From Paenibacillus sp. FSL R5-0341 (GTDB lineage Bacteria > Bacillota > Bacilli > Paenibacillales > Paenibacillaceae), in assembly GCF_037975235.1 (NCBI RefSeq), contig NZ_CP150241.1, positions 186,001-250,000 of the forward strand: a stretch of 64,000 nucleotides of DNA. Reading direction: 5' to 3'. The position numbers were made by a program, and so were the translations under genes. Numbering within the stretch: the first letter of the stretch is position 1; the number at the start of each line of letters is the position of its first letter. Shown here piece after piece: positions 45,749-53,866 of the stretch. Below the pieces are notes generated by a model. It searched no databases. It saw only the letters and a list, made by a program, of their open reading frames with translations, and was not told the DNA's origin.

Positions 45749-46780
45749 ATGCCGGTTATTGAATATAAATGTCCCAACTGCGGGAGTGGCATGATCTTTG
45801 ACAGTGTGTCAGGTGCATTGTCCTGTCCCAGCTGCGGCCGCCAGGACAACATAGAGCAGATCCCAGATCCGTTGAAGAGACAAGTGTTTACCGAAAATGA
45901 GGTCAAGGAATACCACTGTAACAGCTGCGGAGCTGACATCGTGACGGAGCCGGAGACCAGTGCGACGACATGCAGCTTCTGCGGTGCAGCGGTTGTACTG
46001 AGTGATCGGCTGACGGGCAACCTGGCCCCCGCGATGGTGATTCCCTTTTCGATTAACAAGGACCAAGCCAAGCAGGCTTTCAAAAAGTGGTGCAGAAACG
46101 GCCTGTTAACGCCAAGTGGCTTCATGTCCGCCGATCGGATTCAGAGCATTACCGGCATGTACGTGCCGTTCTGGTTGTATGAGTTACATAACAAAATCGA
46201 AGTGCATGGTCGTGGCACCAAGGTCAGGTCCTACACCCAGGGCGACTACCATTACACGGAAACACAGCATTTCGATATATACCGCAGAATTCGGCTGAAT
46301 TACGTGAATCTGCCCATTGATGCATCGGAGAAAATGAAGGATGAGCTGATGGATAAGCTGGAGCCTTTCCCATATAACCAGCTGAAATTGTTCAAGACCC
46401 CGTATCTGGCGGGGTACATTGCGGAAAAATACAGTTATACGGACGAAGAACTTTTTCCACGGGCCAAGGATAAAACGAGATCGTACATTGATTCTTATAT
46501 TGCCTCCACCGTATCCGGATATAGCAGCGTGAGCTACACGGACAAACAGATTGATACCAAGCTCAAACATGCGGACTATGTGCTGCTCCCGGTGTGGATG
46601 GTCAACTATGACTATAATCGTGCACAGTATACCTTTGCCATGAATGGTCAGACAGGTAAAGTGGTCGGTAAACCGCCGATCAGCAAAGCCAAAGTGGCCG
46701 GATGGTTCGCAGGAGTCTCTGCGGTCTCATTGCTGTCACTGAAGCTGGTTTCCTGGATGATGGGAGGTGGATTCTTATGA
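45749..46780 (+). CDS. ydjG: YdjG-like zinc-ribbon membrane-associated protein
   Basis: The product has 343 residues. The N-terminus has two zinc ribbons (CPNCG...CPSCG at about 8-30 and CNSCG...CSFCG at about 57-78), resembling TFIIB-type ribbons. A beta-rich domain follows (MYVPFWLYELHNKIEVHGRG, DYVLLPVWMVNYDYN), and there is one C-terminal hydrophobic helix. In B. subtilis YdjG works with YdjH to bring YdjI and PspA to the membrane. Its stop overlaps the next gene's start (ATGA). AGGTGAGC precedes the ATG. Confidence 0.85.
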   Translation: MPVIEYKCPNCGSGMIFDSVSGALSCPSCGRQDNIEQIPDPLKRQVFTENEVKEYHCNSCGADIVTEPETSATTCSFCGAAVVLSDRLTGNLAPAMVIPFSINKDQAKQAFKKWCRNGLLTPSGFMSADRIQSITGMYVPFWLYELHNKIEVHGRGTKVRSYTQGDYHYTETQHFDIYRRIRLNYVNLPIDASEKMKDELMDKLEPFPYNQLKLFKTPYLAGYIAEKYSYTDEELFPRAKDKTRSYIDSYIASTVSGYSSVSYTDKQIDTKLKHADYVLLPVWMVNYDYNRAQYTFAMNGQTGKVVGKPPISKAKVAGWFAGVSAVSLLSLKLVSWMMGGGFL

Positions 46781-47577
46781 TGAAAAGAACCCCTCTGGCC
46801 GTGATAGCTACGCTCATTTTACTTATGATAAACCTTGTCGCACCGTCGCTTCCCATGTCATCGGCATCCGCAGCGGAGAGCAAAAACCTCATCTATGATG
46901 AGGCCAACCTGCTGAGTGAGCAGGAGAAAAGTGAATTGAATCTACTTGCGAATCAGTATGGCGCGGAACGGCAGACGGACTTTGTTATCTATACAACGAA
47001 TAATGTTGAGAATCAGGATGTTATGCTCTTAACGGAAGATTTTTATGATGAGCAGGGGTTAGGGTACGATAAGAAATTTGGTAATGCTGTCATATTGACG
47101 ATGGATATGAATAATCGCGAAGTGTATCTGGCTGGATTTTATAAGGCAAAAGAATATCTGAGCGATCAGCGGCTTGATGCTATTCGTACGCGAATTACTT
47201 CTGACTTGTCTAGTGGGGATTATAAACTCGCATTTGAGAAATATATTGAGCTCTCTTACAAATATATGGGGTATGAACCCGGTGTAAATCCGAACAATAT
47301 TTTGTTCAACGGCTGGTTTCAGTTGGGAGTATCTGTGGTCCTTGGCGGTATTGTTGTTGGTATGATGACTTATCGTTCCGGGGGACGTGTCACGGTCAAT
47401 CGTGCGACTTATGAGGATTCAAGCAATTCCAGTGTAATTGATCGTCAGGATCGTTACATCCGTACAACCGTAACCAAGCGCAAAATCGAGAAGAACAATA
47501 ACAACGGTGGAGGCGGTGGAGGTGGAGGTACCTCCCGAGGCGGTCATTCACACAGTGGAAGTAGAGGTTCGTTTTAG
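46777..47577 (+). CDS. ydjH: YdjH-like TPM-domain membrane protein
   Basis: The product has 266 residues. It has an N-terminal signal or anchor helix and then an extracytoplasmic TPM (TPM_phosphatase/Psb32-like) domain at about 40-175 (LIYDEANLLSEQEKSELNLLANQYG, VILTMDMNNREVYLAGF, SSGDYKLAFEKYIEL). A second transmembrane helix lies near 190-208. The cytoplasmic tail ends in a Gly-rich, Ser/His-rich stretch (GGGGGGG, GGHSHSGSRGSF). The ATG at 46777 overlaps the ydjG stop by 4 nt and has GGGAGGTGG upstream. It forms the membrane platform of the PspA system with YdjG. Confidence 0.85.
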   Translation: MMKRTPLAVIATLILLMINLVAPSLPMSSASAAESKNLIYDEANLLSEQEKSELNLLANQYGAERQTDFVIYTTNNVENQDVMLLTEDFYDEQGLGYDKKFGNAVILTMDMNNREVYLAGFYKAKEYLSDQRLDAIRTRITSDLSSGDYKLAFEKYIELSYKYMGYEPGVNPNNILFNGWFQLGVSVVLGGIVVGMMTYRSGGRVTVNRATYEDSSNSSVIDRQDRYIRTTVTKRKIEKNNNNGGGGGGGGTSRGGHSHSGSRGSF

Positions 47578-47624
47578 TAACGGAGTCTGCGAATTATGTT
47601 AATATAGAAGGGATGGAAACGAAT

Positions 47625-48668
47625 ATGGGATTTTTCAGAAATCAATTTTCGAATGTGGTGGAATGGGAAGAGTTCAGAGATGACATGATATTTTGGAAGT
47701 GGAGCAACCGGGAGATCAAGAAGGGGAGTAAACTCATTATCCGTTCGGGTCAGGACGCCATTTTCCTGAATAACGGTAAAGTGGAAGGCATTTTCGAGGA
47801 CGAAGGATCGTTTAATATTGATTCCGAGATCATTCCGTTCCTTTCTACCTTAAAAGGGTTCAAATTCGGATTCAACAGCGGCATGCGGGTCGAAGTACTA
47901 TTTGTAAATACGAAAGAGTTCACCGTGCGCTGGGGCACGCAAAGTCCGGTATTGATTCCAACAGCACAACTCCCGGGTGGGATGCCGATTCGGGCCAACG
48001 GCACATTTAATTTTAAAGTAAGTGACTATGTCACTCTGATCGATAAGATTGCAGGCATTAAGCAGAGTTATCTGGTGGAGGATGTCAAAATCCGAATCAC
48101 TTCTGTGCTGGATCAACTTTTAATGAAGTGGATTAGCCGTGAAGGGAAGGATATGTTCAACCTGCAGGCCAATGCATCAGATATTGCCAAGGGGATTCAG
48201 GAAGATCTGGATATGCAGATGATGGACATCGGCATTGGGATTACCGGTTTCCAAGTAATGAGCTTCAATTATCCAAAAGAGATTCAGGATATGATTACGA
48301 AGACCGCTTCGCATGAGATGATTGGTAATCTGCAAAAATATCAGCAGGTTAGCATGACAGATGGTATCTCATCCGGTAAAGTACAGGGCGGCGGCGCAGC
48401 TTCGGATATGGCGGGCATGATGATGGGTATGAACATGGCCAATGAAATGATGAAAAACATGAACCAGAATCAAGGCCAGAATCAGAACAACAATGCGGGT
48501 TCGTCCCAAAATCAGAATAACGACCAGAAGCCAGCGGGAAATAGCAACGGTGATTCAGGTAACTCTTCATCTACAGAAGGCAACAAGAAGCCAAACTTCT
48601 GCCCGAACTGTGGAGCCAAAAATGAAGGAGCCAACTTCTGTCCAAATTGTGGTCAAAAGCTGGGTTAA
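47625..48668 (+). CDS. ydjI: YdjI-like SPFH-domain protein with C-terminal zinc ribbons
   Basis: The product has 347 residues. Residues of about 1-230 form an SPFH-like (virion-core/YdjI) domain (IIRSGQDAIFLNNGKVEGIFEDEGSF, VLIPTAQLPGGMPIRANGTF, ITGFQVMSFNYPKEIQDM). A Met/Asn/Gln-rich linker (residues of about 265-310) follows, then two short zinc ribbons (FCPNCG at each end). In B. subtilis YdjI links PspA to the YdjG-YdjH membrane complex. The ATG at 47625 is chosen because AAGGGATGG immediately precedes it; the in-frame ATG at 47613 lies within this ribosome site. It is the last gene of the operon. Confidence 0.85.
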   Translation: MGFFRNQFSNVVEWEEFRDDMIFWKWSNREIKKGSKLIIRSGQDAIFLNNGKVEGIFEDEGSFNIDSEIIPFLSTLKGFKFGFNSGMRVEVLFVNTKEFTVRWGTQSPVLIPTAQLPGGMPIRANGTFNFKVSDYVTLIDKIAGIKQSYLVEDVKIRITSVLDQLLMKWISREGKDMFNLQANASDIAKGIQEDLDMQMMDIGIGITGFQVMSFNYPKEIQDMITKTASHEMIGNLQKYQQVSMTDGISSGKVQGGGAASDMAGMMMGMNMANEMMKNMNQNQGQNQNNNAGSSQNQNNDQKPAGNSNGDSGNSSSTEGNKKPNFCPNCGAKNEGANFCPNCGQKLG

Positions 48669-48684
48669 TCAAATAAATACATGT

Positions 48685-48733
48685 AGGGCTAGGTTCGTAG
48701 TAAGTGAAACTAATGCGGAGCTAGCCCTTTTTT
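48685..48733 (+). terminator. Terminator of the pspA operon
   Basis: AGGGCTAG/CTAGCCCT stem with a 28-nt loop, then T6. Confidence 0.8.
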
Positions 48734-48807
48734 GTCTGGATTCATAGTTAAAGCAACATGGAGTAGAGCAGAGGAACGGGGGCAGTAATTTAATTTTTAT
48801 AAAAGAG

Positions 48808-48848
48808 TTGACAACCGCTCACAAATCATTTATCTTTAACTTAAGATA
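48808..48848 (+). promoter_or_regulatory. Promoter with MhqR-like palindrome upstream of the DUF896 gene
   Basis: Consensus -35 TTGACA (48808-48813) and a 17-nt spacer lead into TATCTT as -10. The -10 is the left arm of the palindrome TATCTT-TAACTT-AAGATA (48831-48848). A repressor bound here would cover the -10. The arms equal those of the palindrome before the dioxygenase gene at 49168. Confidence 0.7.
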
Positions 48849-48915
48849 TTTAATTTAAATATAAATAACAGCCAAGAACAAATATCTTTAATCCATTACA
48901 TGAGGAGAGATCAAG

Positions 48916-49146
48916 ATGATGATCCCAACATTGACCAGAATAAATGAACTTTCAAGAAAAGCCAAAGAGGGCGGATTGACGGAGATGGAGAAAGAGGAAC
49001 AGGCTCGTCTTCGCAAGGAATATCTGCAAACTTTTCGCGGTTCGGTCAACGACATTCTGCTGAATGCAACCATCTATGATCCAAACGGCGATGACGTGAC
49101 TCCTGATAAATTGAAACAAGAACAGGCCAATCAAAATAACGACTAG
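48916..49146 (+). CDS. DUF896 (YnzC-like) small protein
   Basis: This 76-residue helical protein of the DUF896 family has the characteristic IPTLTRINELSRKAKEGGLTEMEKEEQARLRKEYL and FRGSVNDILLNATIYDPNGDDVTP segments. The family folds as a short two-helix bundle and has no settled biochemical role; B. subtilis YnzC belongs to the SOS regulon. GAGGAGA stands about 9 nt before ATG 48916; a second ATG follows directly. Here it sits behind an MhqR-like palindrome shared with the next gene, which hints at control by electrophile stress instead of SOS. Confidence 0.88.
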   Translation: MMIPTLTRINELSRKAKEGGLTEMEKEEQARLRKEYLQTFRGSVNDILLNATIYDPNGDDVTPDKLKQEQANQNND

Positions 49147-49167
49147 CATATTATTTGCTAGACCATA

Positions 49168-49185
49168 TATCTTAATTTAAAGATA
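49168..49185 (+). promoter_or_regulatory. MhqR-like palindrome upstream of the ring-cleaving dioxygenase
   Basis: TATCTT-AATTTA-AAGATA has perfect 6-bp arms. It agrees with the B. subtilis MhqR box (TATCT...AGATA over 18 bp). A half-site TATCTCTAAC occurs at about 49221. The repressor gene is not in the window. Confidence 0.65.
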
Positions 49186-49276
49186 ATACAAATTACTATA
49201 AATCAACTAACTAACTCAAATATCTCTAACACCTAATCAATTTAAACATGCTTACCACACCAAGGAGGAATTAATC

Positions 49277-50233
49277 ATGACTATTCAAACAGCAGGTATT
49301 CACCATATTACAGCTTTCGCAGGCGATCCACAGGCCAACGTTGATTTTTATGCCGGAGTTCTGGGACTTCGTCTCGTGAAAAAAACAATTAACTTCGATG
49401 CACCTGATGTATATCATCTGTACTTTGGAGACGAACACGGAAGCCCGGGTACCATCATTACCTTCTTCCCATCGGCTGGATCACCACGGGGCAAAATTGG
49501 CGGAGGTCAGGTCGGCATCACTTCCTATGTCATTCCTCCTGGGTCGATTGGCTTCTGGCAGAACCGGCTGGAACAGTATAACATTGAGGTAACCAAAACA
49601 AGTCGCTTCAATGAAGAGCTGCTTCAATTCGAAGATAGCGAAGGCCTGCGGCTTGAACTAGTTGAACGTGAAGAAGGAGCAACCAGCACTTGGGCGCACG
49701 AAGGGATTCCAACAGATAAAGCGATCAAAGGCTTCGGCGGTGCTGTCCTGTTCAGTGTTAATCCGCAAAGAACGATGGATGCTCTTGAGAAAATCATGGG
49801 ATTTGTCAGAGTGAGTGAAAATGATGAGTATGCTCGTTTCCGGTCCAGCGGGGATATCGGTAATGTCGTAGATGTTCCAGTGACCCGTATACCTCTGGGT
49901 ATGGGCGGCGCAGGAACCGTGCACCATATTGCATGGCGCGCAAAAGACGATGAAGAGCATGCACAGTGGAGCGAAGCTGTACGTGATTACGGATACCAAC
50001 CGACTCCTGTTCGGGATCGTCAGTACTTTAACGCAATCTACTTCAGAGAAGCTGGCGGCATTCTGTTCGAGATTGCTACCGATCCTCCGGGCTTTGCCAA
50101 AGATGAACCTGCTGATTCGCTTGGACAAAAATTGATGCTGCCAGAGTGGTTTGAGAAATACCGCCCTCAAATTGAGGATAATCTGCAACCGATCGTGGTA
50201 AGAACGCTCGTACCTGCTACAGCTGCGAATTAA
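49277..50233 (+). CDS. Ring-cleaving dioxygenase, MhqO/MhqE/MhqA type (VOC fold)
   Basis: This 318-residue protein has two vicinal-oxygen-chelate halves. The first starts GIHHITAFAGDPQANVDFYAGVLGLRLVKKTINFD, and the second has GTVHHIAWRAKDDEEHAQW and IYFREAGGILFEIATDPPGF. His in GIHHI, His in VHHIA and Glu in LFEIA are the likely metal ligands. The family detoxifies hydroquinones and catechols and in B. subtilis is repressed by MhqR. GGAGGAA precedes the ATG. The MhqR-like palindrome upstream supports the same role. Confidence 0.9.
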   Translation: MTIQTAGIHHITAFAGDPQANVDFYAGVLGLRLVKKTINFDAPDVYHLYFGDEHGSPGTIITFFPSAGSPRGKIGGGQVGITSYVIPPGSIGFWQNRLEQYNIEVTKTSRFNEELLQFEDSEGLRLELVEREEGATSTWAHEGIPTDKAIKGFGGAVLFSVNPQRTMDALEKIMGFVRVSENDEYARFRSSGDIGNVVDVPVTRIPLGMGGAGTVHHIAWRAKDDEEHAQWSEAVRDYGYQPTPVRDRQYFNAIYFREAGGILFEIATDPPGFAKDEPADSLGQKLMLPEWFEKYRPQIEDNLQPIVVRTLVPATAAN

Positions 50234-50235
50234 TA

Positions 50236-50290
50236 AGAGGGGATAACAGCGATTGGAGGGTTATTCTGTCATCGGAGTGTATGTGTAAAT
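50236..50290 (+). repeat. Dispersed structured repeat, copy D (second hairpin only)
   Basis: GAGGGGATAACAGCGATTGG through ATTCTGTCATCGGAGTG matches copies B and E. Only the GGGATAA block and the second hairpin (CAG-CGATT/GGTTA-TT-CTG) are left. It lies between the dioxygenase and ltrA genes. Confidence 0.65.
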
Positions 50291-50314
50291 GAAAAACCAA
50301 AGGAGCATTGAAGG

Positions 50315-51403
50315 ATGATGGAGAAAAAGGTTACCTGGCTGGAACTGTTCTACGATCTGCTCTTTGTAGCAGCGGTCTCCAAAGCGGGTCATGTCTTGTT
50401 GCATGCCGAACACGGAGTAATAACGTTTGAATATTTAATGAAGTTTGTGCTTATTTTCATCCCTGTTTGGTGGGCATGGGTCGGTCAGACCTTGTTTATT
50501 AATCGCTATGGTCAGGATATCCTGATCCATCGAATATTCCTCATCCTTCAGCTCCTGTCCGTGATGGTCATGACGGCGAGCCTCTCTACCCATTTTGACC
50601 AATACTATCTTTCCTTCTTCATCGGGTATATCGGTTCACGGGCGTTTACGGCCATTCAGTATCTGACGGCTCACAAGTCAAAAAGCGAGCATCAGCAGCA
50701 AGCGGCTCGTTACTTGGGTATCTGTTTCCTTATTGGCATATTGATCTCATCAGGTTCATTGTTCTTCGATTCCTGGTTACGATACGTGATTTTGTATGCG
50801 GGTATTGCTGTGGATATCGTACTTCCGCTGATCGGACGCAAAAACCTGGTGAAGGTACCGGTTCAGACCCATCACTTGTTGGAACGTTTTGCACTCTTTA
50901 CACTTATCCTGCTGGGTGAATCGGTGGTGAGCATTATCGCTGTGCTGCAAGCCGATCATTGGGACATGAAATCCATCTTGTTTGCCGCCTTTACGTCCAT
51001 CTTTGTCATTGCGATGTGGTGGCAGTACTTCGACAACGTGGAGAAAAAGGTCAGCAAAGAGATTCAGACTGCCGGGCAAGCGATCATATACGGCCATCTG
51101 TTCATCTACATCTCTATGAGCATGATCGCTGCATCGATTCAGCTGTTATATCAGAATCAGTTAAACTATGTGTTCATGATAGGGTTTGTATTTGGATCAG
51201 CACTACTGTATTTCTTGTCGACCTCCCTTGTGTTCCACCGTTACAGACACGCACATCTACGACTCCGGCCACGTCATCTGGCGGTGATGGTAGGGCTGCT
51301 GGTGGCATTTGTCCTTGTAGATCTGGTCTACCGGGTTCCAGGCTATGTCATCATGGGCGAAGACATGTTATTCTTCCTGGTGTATGCGAAACTTACAACA
51401 TAA
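50315..51403 (+). CDS. ltrA: LtrA-family membrane protein (low temperature requirement A)
   Basis: This 362-residue integral membrane protein has about ten to eleven hydrophobic helices. The family signature at the N-terminus is clear (KVTWLELFYDLLFVAAVSK), followed by IPVWWAWVGQTLFINRYG and, later, ERFALFTLILLGESVVSI. LtrA was named for a Listeria cold-growth mutant; its biochemical function is unknown. AAGGAGC about 10 nt upstream supports ATG 50315, with a second ATG directly after. It is preceded by a dispersed repeat and ends at a strong terminator. Confidence 0.9.
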   Translation: MMEKKVTWLELFYDLLFVAAVSKAGHVLLHAEHGVITFEYLMKFVLIFIPVWWAWVGQTLFINRYGQDILIHRIFLILQLLSVMVMTASLSTHFDQYYLSFFIGYIGSRAFTAIQYLTAHKSKSEHQQQAARYLGICFLIGILISSGSLFFDSWLRYVILYAGIAVDIVLPLIGRKNLVKVPVQTHHLLERFALFTLILLGESVVSIIAVLQADHWDMKSILFAAFTSIFVIAMWWQYFDNVEKKVSKEIQTAGQAIIYGHLFIYISMSMIAASIQLLYQNQLNYVFMIGFVFGSALLYFLSTSLVFHRYRHAHLRLRPRHLAVMVGLLVAFVLVDLVYRVPGYVIMGEDMLFFLVYAKLTT

Positions 51404-51420
51404 TAGAATATTGATATGAA

Positions 51421-51457
51421 AAAAGAAAGCCACGAACAGGTCTGTTGGTGGCTTTTC
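51421..51457. terminator. Terminator after ltrA, probably bidirectional
   Basis: GAAAGCCACGAACAG pairs with CTGTTGGTGGCTTTTC (one mismatch), loop GT. A-rich on the left, so it could also stop the convergent GmrSD-like transcript. Confidence 0.75.
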
Positions 51458-51587
51458 GAGCTATTCATGAGCTGTCTACACCTAGATTAATAGCACGTGT
51501 TGTTAATTAAGTCTAAGATATTCTTGAATGACTTACGGAATCCCGGAATAGTCTTGTTATATTTAGAAGTATTATTCTGATAATCTA

Positions 51588-53288
51588 CTATATTGATTTT
51601 GAGAGGAGCGTTATAAGATAAGTCTGACGTTCCTCTAAGACCTTAGGAGTCCATACTGAACTCTGTTCAATGAAGACTTTATTCGCACTAAAAGCATCAA
51701 TTCTCTTTTTTAAGTAAATTTGTTTTTTAGTTATGAAATCATGATTACTCAAAGCACTATTTTTCTTTTTACTGATTAATACAAGATTAGCTATTCGATC
51801 AGTCCAATAACCTCTAGCACCTTCCGTAAAGTCATTTAGCCATTGACTATTTTTTTGAGGATTTTGCGGTAGAATATGTTCGACAGTAATATACTGATAA
51901 TTTGATAAATGTACCGTATTGTCCCCAGATAAATATTCGATTTTTAGAAGTAAGTGTCGTGCGAACTGTTTTTTGTAAATACTTCCTTCAATATTGGTTC
52001 TTAGTTCTTCAGGGTCAACATAGAATAATTTTCTGTGATTTAATAAATCGTTTAAATTGTTTTCATTAGTTTTATCTATTTCCTTAAGTATGTTATTCAT
52101 TGCATCTAATCGTACTGTAGGTGAAATACCACAGACCCAATCCCCAGTGAATTTATATTCTAATTTTCTAAGAAATAATTCTAATTTTTCGATACCGAAT
52201 TTAGCATAGTAGTGCATCAGTGGTGGTATCCAATCTTCAGAACGCAATCCTATTTTCATGACAGTAAGTAAATTTTTAATACTATTACTTAGATTTTCAT
52301 CTTGTAATTCAATAATTGATTCATATATATCATTGTATCTGTTAACAAAGTCTAACGTATCTTTACCTAAGCTAAGAAGTGGTGTTTTGGGTGACTTAAT
52401 TTGATAAATCTTATCATTGAACTCTTCCAGTAGGTTAGCTCTAGCTTTTTCTTGTACTAAAATTGTTCGTAAGAATTGTAAGAAACGATCAAAATCATCT
52501 CCGTGCTTCCCTTCAATTTCTTCCCATATTGTTGCATACTTGTTTTTTTCTTTTTCGTTGGATAACGCTCCAATATTCTGTGATTTTAATATATCCGCAT
52601 TAGTTAAAGGAATGCCCCGATTGTTTAGAATTGTAAAGAGTCGAAAAGCATCTTCTGTATTCTCTGTAGATACATAAATAAATATTGCCTTATTAAATAT
52701 AAATTTTATAAATTCTTCAAGGTTACAATTTTCTTCCATTGTAGAGAACTGTTTATGCATTTGTAATATAGCATTAGACATATTAGATATAGAAACGTTA
52801 ACATTTACTATTTTGGATTGTAATTCACTAAAAGAATTCGTCCCATCTATTTTTACAATATAATTTTGAATAAAGTCTTCAACGTTGTCCCTTATTCTAT
52901 AAGTAATTCTGGTTCGAGATGGTATACTTTCTAATGAATTTTCTTCTTGAAAAATTTTCCTGTGCAATGTATCCTTGTTTTTTTGATTTATTATCATATC
53001 TCTTAGAACAGCCATCATTATAAAAAATGTTGTCAATCTTTGCTGACCGTCTAAGACTTCGTACTCGGGAAAAGAGCTATCTTTAAATTTCTTAAGTACA
53101 AGCGAGCCGAGGAAGTATTCACTTTCTGGTTTATTAATGAAAGCAAAATATAAGTCATCTAATAGTTCAGTGATGTTATCAGTTTGCCACACATATGAGC
53201 GCTGATATTCAGGTATTAGAAACCAAAAATCTTCTGAAAATATTTTCTGGAGAATCTTTTTATTTGCTTCAATGGTTCCTGTGGACAT
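51588..53288 (-). CDS. GmrSD-like type IV restriction protein (DUF262-DUF1524)
   Basis: This 566-residue, AT-rich gene product has an N-terminal DUF262 NTPase-like domain with IPEYQRSYVW (residues 25-34) and DGQQRLTT (80-87). A helical middle follows, then a C-terminal DUF1524 HNH-type nuclease domain with TVEHILPQNP and IANLVLISKKKNSALSN. GmrSD enzymes cut phage DNA carrying sugar-modified hydroxymethylcytosine. Here both domains are in one chain. AGGAGTG precedes the ATG. A short membrane-protein frame lies just upstream on the same strand. Composition unlike the neighbours suggests horizontal gain. Confidence 0.88.
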   Translation of the reverse strand: MSTGTIEANKKILQKIFSEDFWFLIPEYQRSYVWQTDNITELLDDLYFAFINKPESEYFLGSLVLKKFKDSSFPEYEVLDGQQRLTTFFIMMAVLRDMIINQKNKDTLHRKIFQEENSLESIPSRTRITYRIRDNVEDFIQNYIVKIDGTNSFSELQSKIVNVNVSISNMSNAILQMHKQFSTMEENCNLEEFIKFIFNKAIFIYVSTENTEDAFRLFTILNNRGIPLTNADILKSQNIGALSNEKEKNKYATIWEEIEGKHGDDFDRFLQFLRTILVQEKARANLLEEFNDKIYQIKSPKTPLLSLGKDTLDFVNRYNDIYESIIELQDENLSNSIKNLLTVMKIGLRSEDWIPPLMHYYAKFGIEKLELFLRKLEYKFTGDWVCGISPTVRLDAMNNILKEIDKTNENNLNDLLNHRKLFYVDPEELRTNIEGSIYKKQFARHLLLKIEYLSGDNTVHLSNYQYITVEHILPQNPQKNSQWLNDFTEGARGYWTDRIANLVLISKKKNSALSNHDFITKKQIYLKKRIDAFSANKVFIEQSSVWTPKVLEERQTYLITLLSKSI

Positions 53289-53304
53289 TTAGTTCACACT
53301 CCTA

Positions 53305-53490
53305 CTAGAAATAAGAAAACACATGTAAAAACAGGGATATTATAACATACATTCCTCCCATACGTATTATTTCGCATAATATCTTATTCAGGGTTTTTGA
53401 AAGATTATTTGTAATTATTAAAAGAAATAGTGTGGATAAAATTATAAGCAAATGCGAAATTAAGCCCTGATTGAACCCTGTATCTTGCAC
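53305..53490 (-). CDS. Possible small membrane protein upstream of the GmrSD-like gene
   Basis: A 61-codon frame starts at GTG 53490 with AGAGAAG about 6 nt upstream and ends 16 nt before the GmrSD-like start. Two hydrophobic helices are predicted (LISHLLIILSTLFLLIIT, GGMYVIISLFLHVFSYF). No family is recognised, and the frame could be chance in AT-rich DNA. Its position suggests co-transcription. Confidence 0.35.
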   Translation of the reverse strand: MQDTGFNQGLISHLLIILSTLFLLIITNNLSKTLNKILCEIIRMGGMYVIISLFLHVFSYF

Positions 53491-53866
53491 TTTAACTTCT
53501 CTTGAATTAAATAGGAGTCAATGAAATTCGATCCGATCAAGTACTTTGGTGTTATTATTTACTAAACTGATCATGAACATTAACATAAAGAAGAACGGGC
53601 TGATAATGACGCTCCTATTAATTTTCTATCATTTTTTTGAGTAAACCTTCTTCTTTCTTCTACTATAGTAAAGTGAAAATCATAAAATTTCATTGGTCTT
53701 ACGCTATTGTTCATCTGATAGATGTTTAAATCAATTTAAAGCATATTTCTCATATATTTTCATGCATGTAATCTGTTAATATGAGACTATGTACAAGTGA
53801 ATCTACCAGATCATAGAATAGTCTATTCGTTTTTAGATATGGGGATGACAATCAGGAGGGAAATCA
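53491..53866 (+). other. 375-nt gap before the GH3 gene, no gene
   Basis: AT-rich and non-coding as far as I can see. It presumably holds the divergent promoters for the GmrSD-like unit and the GH3 glycosidase; I could not fix either with confidence. Confidence 0.45.
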
